Shown here one piece after another: positions 1-5,255 of a stretch of 6,050 nucleotides of DNA. A program made the translations under genes and the position numbers. The notes beneath the pieces were generated by a model. That model ran no database searches and had not been told where the DNA came from. It was given only the letters and a program-made list of their open reading frames with translations. The DNA is from Candidatus Zixiibacteriota bacterium (GTDB taxonomy: Bacteria > Zixibacteria > MSB-5A5 > GN15 > PGXB01): positions 1 through 6,050 of the forward strand of contig JAUVBC010000149.1 of NCBI GenBank assembly GCA_030591405.1. Reading direction: 5' to 3'. The stretch's first letter is position 1, and each line of letters starts with the position of its first letter.

Positions 1-350
1 ATATATTGGTGAATGCTGATCCGATTGCTCTGCGGCAGGTGATTATTAATCTGATTCTCAATGCCTCTGAAGCGGTGGCCGATAGTAATCATCCGGAAAT
101 TATAATAGATGTCAGACCTGAAATAAATCGGGTGTTTATTATTGTGGCCGATAACGGTCCCGGTATTAGCCCTAAGGTCTTAAAAAATATATTTGAGCCG
201 TTTTATACGACCAAAACCAAAGGCTCCGGGCTGGGGCTATTTTTTACCCGTAAACTGATGGAAGCGATGGGTGGGGCGATCAAAATAGAATACGAAGACA
301 AAAAGCGAACAACGTTCGTTTTATCTCTACCGTGTGCCGATAAGGAATAA
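1..350 (+). CDS. Sensor histidine kinase, C-terminal catalytic (HATPase_c) part; 5' truncated by the window
   Basis: Only the ATP-binding domain of the kinase is visible; the reading frame is open to the left edge (first full codon at base 3), so the true start, sensor region and phospho-accepting His lie outside. Visible in order: the N box (NLILNASEAV, about codons 16-25), the G1 box DNGPGIS, the F box FEPFYTTK and the G2 box GSGLGLFF, followed by the usual KLMEAMGG helix. These are the full set of GHKL ATP-lid and Mg-ATP motifs, so the domain looks catalytically intact; the style is that of NtrB-like kinases. It stops with TAA at 348-350, four bases before the ATG of the response regulator, so the two are almost certainly co-transcribed partners: the kinase would autophosphorylate on His and pass the phosphate to Asp53 of the regulator. 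The signal sensed cannot be judged. The apparent TTG/GTG starts near bases 6-9 are internal codons, not the gene start. Confidence 0.95.
   Translation, partial: ILVNADPIALRQVIINLILNASEAVADSNHPEIIIDVRPEINRVFIIVADNGPGISPKVLKNIFEPFYTTKTKGSGLGLFFTRKLMEAMGGAIKIEYEDKKRTTFVLSLPCADKE
342..346 (+). promoter_or_regulatory. Ribosome binding site deciding the response-regulator start
   Basis: AAGGA lies 8 bases before the ATG at 355 and overlaps the end of the kinase gene. It favours ATG 355 over an in-frame GTG at 334, which would add seven residues (MPIRNNS) ahead of the receiver domain and has no comparable site. Receiver domains normally begin within a few residues of the first beta strand, as with KNILVIDD here, which also supports 355. 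Confidence 0.8.
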
Positions 351-354
351 TAGT

Positions 355-1695
355 ATGTCAAAGAATATATTAGTAATAGATGACGAACGGAAAATGACGA
401 TTCTGATTGAAAACGCCCTCAATGATGAAGGGTTTGCTGTCACGTCATCCAATTCATCCGAGTTGGCGCTTGAACTGATTGATAAACATTCATTTGATAT
501 TATTATCACCGATCTGTCGATGCCAAAAGTGACCGGAATTGATATTCTCGAAAAGGCAAAAGAAAAAGGCGGCAGTGAAGTTATTCTTATGACCGCTTTT
601 GGTTCAGTCGAATCGGCAGTTCAGGCGATGAAAAACGGCGCCGCCGATTATATTCAGAAACCGTTTCCGATGGATGAGTTGATTCTATTGTGTCAGCGAC
701 TGGTTGAGAAGCAGTCTCTCTCCGGGTTATCTGACCTTCTTGCCAATGATTTAAAAAATATTACCTCTGATAAATTTATTGGAAAATCAGATGCCGCCGC
801 AAAAATGCTTGATATGATCTCCAAAGTTGCCCCGACCGATACCAGCGTTTTATTGATTGGCCGCTCCGGCACCGGGAAGGAGTTGGCGGCTCGGATGATC
901 CATGATAATTCGACCCGCAAAGATAAACCTTTTATTGCAGTCAACTGTGCCGCCCTGACCGAGACATTGCTGGAATCCGAGCTTTTTGGACATGAAAAAG
1001 GTGCCTTTACCGGAGCAGTGGCGCAAAAGCGGGGACGGTTTGAACTGGCCGACAGCGGCACTATTTTCCTTGATGAAATAGGAGAAACCTCGGCAGGGCT
1101 ACAAACCAAGCTGTTGCGGGTCCTGGAGGAACGGCAGTTTATTCGGGTCGGCGGGGTTGATAATGTATCGGTCGATGTGCGGATTATAGCGGCGACTAAT
1201 CGAAATCTGAAAGAAGAGATGAAAAATGGCAATTTTCGTGAAGATCTATTTTTCCGTCTTAATGTCTTTCCGGTTGAAATACCGACTCTGGCTGAGCGGA
1301 CAGACGACATCAAAGAGCTGTCAGAGTATTTTCTCAATAAAAAAAAATATGCCTTTTCTCAATTATCGGACGAAGTAATTGCTCTTTTTAAATCATATGA
1401 TTGGCCGGGGAATATTCGAGAATTAAAAAATATCCTTGAACGGGCGATGATTTTGGCCGCCGGCAATAAGATAGAAATCGAGCATATTGGGATAGAGGAT
1501 GAAACCGAACGAGTCCCACTTGATGTTATTTCACCTGCTGATTCTTCCTCAGGTTTGGAAGGTGCCGAGAAACAGATGATTGAAGAAGCGTTAAAAAAAG
1601 CAAATGGTAACAAGACCGAAGCGGCCAAACTGCTGAAAATTACCAGACGCAGGCTATATTCAAGGATGAAATTTCACCAATTAGATGGACAATAG
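355..1695 (+). CDS. NtrC-family sigma-54-dependent response regulator
   Basis: A complete 446-residue protein with the standard three-domain layout. The receiver domain (about 1-118) has the acidic pair Asp9-Asp10, phospho-acceptor Asp53 in ITDLSMP, Thr80 and Lys102 in QKPF. The AAA+ domain (about 140-370) has Walker A GRSGTGKE at 169-176 (Arg where Glu is most usual, catalytic Lys kept), the sigma-54 contact loop GAFTGA at 216-221, Walker B GTIFLDEIG at 235-243, FREDLFFRLNV with the arginine-finger region at 294-304, and sensor 2 WPGNIREL at 350-357. A Fis-type helix-turn-helix closes the protein (about 405-441, NGNKTEAAKLLKITRRRLYSRMK). Known for the family: phosphorylation drives assembly into a ring that remodels the sigma-54 closed complex from an upstream enhancer. 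It is the second gene of an operon with the kinase. Inferred targets are the genes just downstream, because a dyad and a -24/-12-like site lie between. No truncation or lost key residue is seen; the exact orthologue (for example AtoC- or ZraR-like) cannot be named. Confidence 0.96.
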   Translation: MSKNILVIDDERKMTILIENALNDEGFAVTSSNSSELALELIDKHSFDIIITDLSMPKVTGIDILEKAKEKGGSEVILMTAFGSVESAVQAMKNGAADYIQKPFPMDELILLCQRLVEKQSLSGLSDLLANDLKNITSDKFIGKSDAAAKMLDMISKVAPTDTSVLLIGRSGTGKELAARMIHDNSTRKDKPFIAVNCAALTETLLESELFGHEKGAFTGAVAQKRGRFELADSGTIFLDEIGETSAGLQTKLLRVLEERQFIRVGGVDNVSVDVRIIAATNRNLKEEMKNGNFREDLFFRLNVFPVEIPTLAERTDDIKELSEYFLNKKKYAFSQLSDEVIALFKSYDWPGNIRELKNILERAMILAAGNKIEIEHIGIEDETERVPLDVISPADSSSGLEGAEKQMIEEALKKANGNKTEAAKLLKITRRRLYSRMKFHQLDGQ

Positions 1696-1699
1696 CGGT

Positions 1700-1728
1700 C
1701 AAATAGTACCAGAAGGTACGGATATTTG
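1700..1728. promoter_or_regulatory. Extended dyad between regulator and helical-repeat gene: enhancer-site candidate or hairpin
   Basis: Bases 1700-1705 (CAAATA) pair with 1723-1728 (TATTTG), and 1706-1710 (GTACC) with 1715-1719 (GGTAC), around AGAA; three extra bases (GGA) sit on the right side. That gives 11 complementary positions in two blocks. It starts 5 bases after the regulator stop and lies about 90-120 bases upstream of the predicted start of transcription of the next gene, the distance usual for NtrC-type enhancers. It could equally be an RNA hairpin ending the regulator transcript, but no T-run follows (the next bases are GTGAAAAAAA). Function is inference. Confidence 0.35.
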
Positions 1729-1792
1729 TGAAAAAAATATGTGGAGTAATTATAACTACTTGTTGCACAGTCAAATAAAATGCTGTCGATTT

Positions 1793-1808
1793 CGGCACAA
1801 AGATTGAT
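1793..1808 (+). promoter_or_regulatory. Near-match to a sigma-54 (-24/-12) promoter
   Basis: CGGCACAAAGATTGAT aligns with the consensus TGGCACGNNNNTTGCW at correct spacing: GGCAC for the -24 block and TTG for the -12 block, with first base C instead of T and GA where GC is normally almost invariant. The predicted transcription start near 1818 would give a leader of about 25 bases containing the Shine-Dalgarno at 1831-1836. Its place directly after a sigma-54 activator gene raises the odds, while the imperfect -12 dinucleotide lowers them. A possible sigma-70 alternative is TATAAC at 1751-1756 with TTGTGA at 1726-1731, but its 19-base spacer is poor. Confidence 0.35.
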
Positions 1809-1830
1809 GTTTATTTCTCTGAATTTAAAA

Positions 1831-1836
1831 AAGGAG
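1831..1836 (+). promoter_or_regulatory. Ribosome binding site deciding the start of the helical-repeat protein
   Basis: AAGGAG lies 6 bases before ATG 1843. An in-frame ATG at 1780 would add 21 residues but has no such site, and it would bury the signal peptide (MKKLPKILIVALL) inside the protein. ATG 1843 is therefore preferred. Confidence 0.85.
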
Positions 1837-1842
1837 AAAATT

Positions 1843-2874
1843 ATGAAAAAATTGCCAAAAATATTAATAGTTGCTTTATTGGTCGGGTTTGTGGTTCCAT
1901 CGCTGGTTTATGGTCAAATGCAACAGCAACAGACTCAAAATCGTTTTGAGCAGGAATTTAGAAACACCAGCGAAGTTATCAATCAAGCCAGAAATATTAT
2001 TTTAAACTCTAAGATTGATAAAGGCATCGAATTATTGGGGCTGGCTGAGCAGATTCAGAAACAAGCCAGAAGCATGGGGACGGCCGGGAATTATACAAAC
2101 GGTATTACATTGACTTACAGTGCCAGAGAACAAGCCAAAAATGCCGCGATGCTTAATCAGCAGGCTAATGAAAATGAAAATCTGGTCCGCCGCCAGCTTG
2201 AAAAAACGGAAAAATTTCTTGATCGAATCAGGACGAATATGCCAGTCGATGCCGGGCAAAAGATCGAATCGCTTTATAATACCGCCCGAGAAAATCAGCG
2301 TCGCGCCCGCGAATTTTATCATAATCAGCAGCTGCGACCAGCTCTTAAACTTTCACGCCAGGTCGAAAACAGTCTCAAAAGGCTGATCGAACGGGTTAAG
2401 GAAATGAATGGAAATCTGGAGCAATTGCAGAACCAAATCGGCAGGCTTGAAAATAAGATTATTCGCCTGGAAAATATGATACAAAATTGCGACAGTGAAA
2501 GGGCAGAACAGACACTAAACGAAGTCAAAAACCAGTTTGAAAATATTAAAAGAGAACAAAATAACAAGGAATTTGAAGGGCTTGAAAACAGGCTCAGATC
2601 AATGAATCAACGCCTTAATGCTGTTATTGAAATCTGCCAGGGTACCGATTTTCAGACCGAGCAACTAAATCGTCTTCAAACGGAGATGGATAGAGTGTCG
2701 ATTTTAATTAGAGAAAATGGCAATAAAAAGGCCCAGAAACTGCTCAAAACAGCGGAGAATAGCCTCAGAAAAGCGGAACGTTTATGCCAGGCCGGTGATT
2801 CCGATGCCTGTGCCGCCAATATTAAAGCGGCCCAAATCAACTTGAGAAAGGCCAAAAAGTTAGCGGGGTTATAG
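1843..2874 (+). CDS. Exported all-helical protein with four diverged ~75-81-residue repeats; function unknown
   Basis: A 343-residue protein of no family I recognise. A Sec signal peptide is clear: basic MKK, a hydrophobic stretch about 7-18 and a likely cut after VYG-24, leaving a Gln-rich mature start. The rest is strongly charged, Gln/Asn/Lys/Glu-rich and apparently all alpha-helical, with heptad-like stretches (for example 192-214) suggesting coiled coil. Four diverged units can be aligned at about 44-104, 123-182, 206-264 and 282-340. Each has one helix, a turn, a second helix with a central small residue (LLGLAEQ, LYNTARE, LNEVKNQ, LLKTAEN), a second turn, and a third helix. The mature part has four Cys (216, 265, 315, 323), the last two flanking a turn, so disulfides in the periplasm are possible. 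It sits 147 bases after the sigma-54 regulator and 4 bases before a beta-barrel gene, so it probably forms an operon with the barrel and acts in the periplasm. TPR-like or spectrin-like folds are possible; the residue pattern is not a standard TPR. Confidence 0.88.
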   Translation: MKKLPKILIVALLVGFVVPSLVYGQMQQQQTQNRFEQEFRNTSEVINQARNIILNSKIDKGIELLGLAEQIQKQARSMGTAGNYTNGITLTYSAREQAKNAAMLNQQANENENLVRRQLEKTEKFLDRIRTNMPVDAGQKIESLYNTARENQRRAREFYHNQQLRPALKLSRQVENSLKRLIERVKEMNGNLEQLQNQIGRLENKIIRLENMIQNCDSERAEQTLNEVKNQFENIKREQNNKEFEGLENRLRSMNQRLNAVIEICQGTDFQTEQLNRLQTEMDRVSILIRENGNKKAQKLLKTAENSLRKAERLCQAGDSDACAANIKAAQINLRKAKKLAGL

Positions 2875-2878
2875 AAAT

Positions 2879-4177
2879 TTGCGGCAATTAATTCGATTGA
2901 TAAAACTGGCGCTTGGTTTGTTTATTATAAATGCCGGAGCTGTTTTTGCCGACAGTTCCGGCGGTTTTAATTTACGGGCCGGGGTTGGTTATGATTATAT
3001 ATCACAGGAATATTTTCTTGAGTCTGACAGCATTTCTTTGAGCCCCGATTCATCGCTGAATTCTATCCTTTTGAAGAAGGATTATCTTGATGATAAAAAA
3101 GGTTTTCTCTTTTTGGGTTACAGTTCTGATCCGGGAAACAGTAATTTTAAGCAAAACTATGAAATCGGTTGGGAGCAGACAGGAGAGCTGTTTCGGATTC
3201 TCGGTTATGGCCGGGTAGACAAAAAATGGAAAAAAAGCCGGCTTGAGGGCAATTTCAGATTAGAAATGAAAGAGAATTATAAAGGTGAATCTGCTCCCGG
3301 TGATGAGCTGACGATTTTAAATGGCCATCTCGATTATCGTTTTCAACTGTCAAATAATACCGATTTTCGTTCCCGGATCTATACCGAAAGTGTCATATTT
3401 GACACGGTTGAAACATATATATATAATTATTCCAGATACGGTATTGAGCTTGGATTTGGTATTTTTACCAATGATTTTAACTCAATTTCGTTCAATTCGG
3501 CTTTTGAAATAAGAGATGTTCCTGATTCAAATCAGCTCGATTATTCTCTTTTTCGGGGAAATCTCGGTTATTTTGGAACTGTTTTGGGGGCTTATTTGAC
3601 GGCTGATTTTGGCCTTGAATGGAGAAATTATGGTCATCCAGACAGTCGGGATGATTACTTATTACTGAGTTTCAATAGTGATACCAAGATGCCGCTGGGT
3701 AAAAACTACTTTCTGACAGCCAAACAGAATGTTGAATATTTCAATTTTGCGCAGGATGATTTTATAAACGATGATTATTATCTGGTTCGTCTGGGCGTTT
3801 TGGCCGGACGAAATTTTGGTGAATTTTTGTCGTTTTCAGCCTTTTTTGGGCCAGAAATAGAGCTCTTGAATATCAATTCTGACAATACAAATGACGACGA
3901 TTACACCGAAATTATGGCCACAATTGGAGCCGATTACTTTGGAAAAGAGAAGCTGTTTTTTATGATTGAAAACAAATTTGGAAAACGAATCTATAAAAGC
4001 AACTCTGATTACTGGTCCGAATTTCTGTTTGACCGGGCCAATTTTATCGGTAGCGCCGCTATTTTTGGAAACCTTAATTTCGACATTTTGCTGTCATTTG
4101 ATCTCGAATTTCACGAAAATCAAAGCGATAACAACCGCCTTTATTTGGTCTCAGGTGGCCTCTCATATAAATTTTAG
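2879..4177 (+). CDS. Outer-membrane beta-barrel protein, function unknown
   Basis: A 432-residue protein with a signal peptide (hydrophobic core about 8-21, likely cut after VFA-24 before DSS). The mature part is rich in aromatic and Gly residues, has alternating polar/non-polar strands separated by Asp/Asn-rich loops, and contains no Cys. It ends LYLVSGGLSYKF, a last strand with the terminal Phe typical of barrels handed to the BAM complex. The length would fit roughly 16-18 strands, which is an estimate only. The start is TTG 2879: the frame is closed by a TAG at 2861-2863 with no ATG or GTG between, and the signal peptide begins at once. The GGGG at 2865-2868 is a poor ribosome site, so translation is probably coupled to the upstream gene, whose stop is only 4 bases away. 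Co-expression with a periplasmic helical protein suggests an envelope complex, channel or adhesion role. No specific porin or transporter family is recognised. Confidence 0.85.
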   Translation: MRQLIRLIKLALGLFIINAGAVFADSSGGFNLRAGVGYDYISQEYFLESDSISLSPDSSLNSILLKKDYLDDKKGFLFLGYSSDPGNSNFKQNYEIGWEQTGELFRILGYGRVDKKWKKSRLEGNFRLEMKENYKGESAPGDELTILNGHLDYRFQLSNNTDFRSRIYTESVIFDTVETYIYNYSRYGIELGFGIFTNDFNSISFNSAFEIRDVPDSNQLDYSLFRGNLGYFGTVLGAYLTADFGLEWRNYGHPDSRDDYLLLSFNSDTKMPLGKNYFLTAKQNVEYFNFAQDDFINDDYYLVRLGVLAGRNFGEFLSFSAFFGPEIELLNINSDNTNDDDYTEIMATIGADYFGKEKLFFMIENKFGKRIYKSNSDYWSEFLFDRANFIGSAAIFGNLNFDILLSFDLEFHENQSDNNRLYLVSGGLSYKF

Positions 4178-4205
4178 ACGCTGATTTAAGGTCCGATTCA
4201 GCCTT

Positions 4206-4234
4206 CTCAAAAACCGATTTTGGGTTATATTTTT
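4206..4234 (+). terminator. Weak intrinsic terminator candidate after the beta-barrel gene
   Basis: CTCAAAA (4206-4212) pairs with TTTTGGG (4218-4224), giving 7 pairs with one G-U around loop ACCGA, and is followed directly by the T-rich tail TTATATTTTT (4225-4234). It lies 28 bases after the barrel stop, where the operon should end. The stem is AT-rich and therefore weak. A second small stem, GCTGA/TCAGC at 4180-4202, sits between and may assist. Confidence 0.45.
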
Positions 4235-4243
4235 GACTTATAT

Positions 4244-4259
4244 TGTGAAATAATTCACA
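4244..4259. promoter_or_regulatory. CRP/FNR-family operator-like palindrome 1
   Basis: TGTGAAATAATTCACA fits the CRP consensus TGTGA-N6-TCACA at all ten defined positions, and the arms extend to TGTGAA/TTCACA. The preceding bases CTTATAT are identical to those before palindrome 2, so the shared block is 13 bases (4237-4249 and 4388-4400). That CRP-type regulators bind this motif is known for the family; that it works here is inference, since no regulator gene is in view. Confidence 0.55.
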
Positions 4260-4394
4260 TAGTTACGAGAAATCGACCACAAATCTGGATGATTTATTTT
4301 TTGTAAAATGGTCAAAATTATTAAATTATTTATATTGGCGAAATGAATTATTACGGATTATTTGGCCATATTGTTTTTTACTTCCAGCTTATAT

Positions 4395-4410
4395 TGTGAA
4401 TAATTTCACA
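4395..4410. promoter_or_regulatory. CRP/FNR-family operator-like palindrome 2
   Basis: TGTGAATAATTTCACA is again a perfect TGTGA-N6-TCACA with TGTGAA/TTCACA arms but a different centre, so the arms and not the spacer are kept between copies. It starts 151 bases after palindrome 1. Confidence 0.55.
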
Positions 4411-4469
4411 AAATCAATCAAGATATTTCCCGAAATCTACAGATATGCGACTTGCCAAGTGAAATATAA

Positions 4470-4485
4470 TGTGAAAATTATCACT
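4470..4485. promoter_or_regulatory. CRP/FNR-family operator-like palindrome 3 (one mismatch)
   Basis: TGTGAAAATTATCACT matches TGTGA-N6-TCACA except for the last base. It starts 75 bases after palindrome 2, about half the 151-base gap between palindromes 1 and 2. A TATAAA at 4491-4496 could be a -10 element just beyond it, but no -35 at good spacing is evident. Confidence 0.42.
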
Positions 4486-4748
4486 ATATTTATAAAATAG
4501 ACGGCTATATTTGGTTTCATCTGCAAGCTATATTTTGGAAAAATATTGGCTGTTTGGCACTGCTTTCTGCCCTCGTTTTGGCTTAAGATATTTTGTTTTT
4601 TTTAAATTAGCAGCTCGTATTTGATTAAAAATCATTAGCCCTTCCATTCAAATATGATTCGTTTTGGGCCTGAATTTGTTCAATAAGAATAGAATTGTTG
4701 CCGATTAATCAAATAATAATTTGAGTGAAAGTTGGGCCAAATTAGCCG

Positions 4749-4780
4749 ATTGTATTACTACAGGCGATAGTAATTACAAT
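4749..4780. repeat. Bulged inverted repeat upstream of the promoter
   Basis: ATTACTA (4754-4760) pairs with TAGTAAT (4768-4774) around the GC-richer centre CAGGCGA. After one bulged T (4775) the pairing continues as ATTGT (4749-4753) with ACAAT (4776-4780), making 12 pairs in all. It ends 26 bases upstream of the -35 box at 4807, so it may be an operator for a dimeric regulator of that promoter. As RNA it could be a hairpin closing any transcript from upstream, although the following sequence is only loosely T-rich. Confidence 0.5.
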
Positions 4781-4806
4781 ATTATTCAATTATTTTAATT
4801 ATTTAC

Positions 4807-4834
4807 TTGACAAACAACAAATATATGTTATACT
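4807..4834 (+). promoter_or_regulatory. Strong sigma-70-type promoter driving the leader and secreted-protein gene
   Basis: The -35 box TTGACA (4807-4812, perfect), a 16-base spacer and -10 TATACT (4829-4834, five of six) are preceded by TG at the extended -10 position (4826-4827). Directly upstream is a nine-base tandem A/T repeat (AATTATTTT then AATTATTTA, 4788-4805), resembling an UP element. The start of transcription is expected near 4841. The only downstream gene is the secreted protein at 5263, which would have a leader of about 420 bases. Confidence 0.72.
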
Positions 4835-4979
4835 GTTGCTGTCCAGGGAATAGTTGTGTTATAGAATCACTTCTGTTAAGCGGCTGGCGCACCTTATGTA
4901 AGGTTATATCTGATATGATCTTACAGTCTTATTTAAGCTCTTATTGACAGGCCTTTACATATTTTGAGATGGTCATAGG

Positions 4980-5156
4980 ATGGAAACATCTTGTAACTAT
5001 TTCGATATTTCCAAAAACAAAGCTCAATCATTTCGACTAAGAAACAGATTCAAATTCTTTTTAGTTTCTGATTTTATCGGAATCTTAAATGATTTGAAGA
5101 TTGTTACTTTTGTTCGGAAGACTTGGGGCGAGGTTAATCCGACACCTCGTTGGTAG
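4980..5156 (+). CDS. Possible 58-codon ORF within the leader; doubtful
   Basis: ATG 4980 to TAG 5154-5156 encodes a 58-residue basic, Phe-rich peptide (starts METSCNYFDISKNK, ends GEVNPTPRW). It resembles nothing I know. There is no convincing ribosome site: only AGG touches the start codon, and the ATG lies inside the GAAA-loop hairpin at 4975-4994. The frame is opened by a TGA at 4965-4967, so the start is not a truncation. In AT-rich DNA an ORF of this length can arise by chance. It could be a leader peptide or a decayed gene fragment. Confidence 0.15.
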   Translation: METSCNYFDISKNKAQSFRLRNRFKFFLVSDFIGILNDLKIVTFVRKTWGEVNPTPRW

Positions 5157-5234
5157 CATAAGTTCGGAATCTAATGGGAATATTTTTTAGAAGTTAATTT
5201 TAAAAGATACCTATTACTTAATTAGTTTAATGAA

Positions 5235-5253
5235 CCTTTAAATTGTTTAAAGG
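5235..5253 (+). promoter_or_regulatory. Perfect inverted repeat overlapping the Shine-Dalgarno of the secreted-protein gene
   Basis: CCTTTAAA (5235-5242) and TTTAAAGG (5246-5253) are perfect 8-base arms around TTG. The right arm includes AAAGG of the ribosome site. In RNA this hairpin (7 pairs with a 5-base loop, or 8 with a 3-base loop) would hide the Shine-Dalgarno; in DNA it could be an operator. The stem is mostly A-U, so it would be only moderately stable, as expected of a switchable element. Confidence 0.5.
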
Positions 5254-5255
5254 AG
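5249..5255 (+). promoter_or_regulatory. Ribosome binding site of the secreted-protein gene
   Basis: AAAGGAG is a near-ideal site 7 bases before ATG 5263 and 10 before a second ATG at 5266. The first ATG has the better spacing. Most of the site lies in the right arm of the inverted repeat at 5235-5253. Confidence 0.85.

Noticed and set aside
334..354. Earlier GTG start for the response regulator
   Set aside because: It would overlap the kinase gene, lacks a spaced ribosome site, and adds residues before the conserved receiver start; ATG 355 has AAGGA at 8 bases.
693..1337. Open frame of 214 codons on the - strand
   Set aside because: It lies wholly antisense to the AAA+ core of the response regulator, has no ribosome site, and its composition (Ser/Arg-rich) is that of a complementary-frame shadow.
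1780..1842. Earlier ATG start for the helical-repeat protein
   Set aside because: No ribosome site, and it would place 21 residues before an otherwise ideal signal peptide.
2120..2386. 88-codon + strand frame inside the helical-repeat gene, plus - strand frames at 2032-2322 and 2325-2567
   Set aside because: All are overlapped by a well-supported gene with signal peptide and ribosome site; none has start signals or recognisable motifs.
3321..3512. + strand frames at 3321-3512 and 3966-4184 inside the barrel gene
   Set aside because: They are shifted-frame shadows of the barrel, with no start signals of their own.
4555..4570. TGGCAC followed by TGC, resembling a sigma-54 promoter
   Set aside because: The distance between GG and GC is one base too long, and the -12 block reads TCTGC rather than TTGC.
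4622..4634. TGATT/AATCA dyad resembling an FNR box
   Set aside because: The half-sites are one base off the FNR spacing, and short AT dyads are expected by chance here.
4944..4949. A second TTGACA inside the leader
   Set aside because: No -10-like sequence occurs 16-18 bases downstream, so it is not supported as a promoter.
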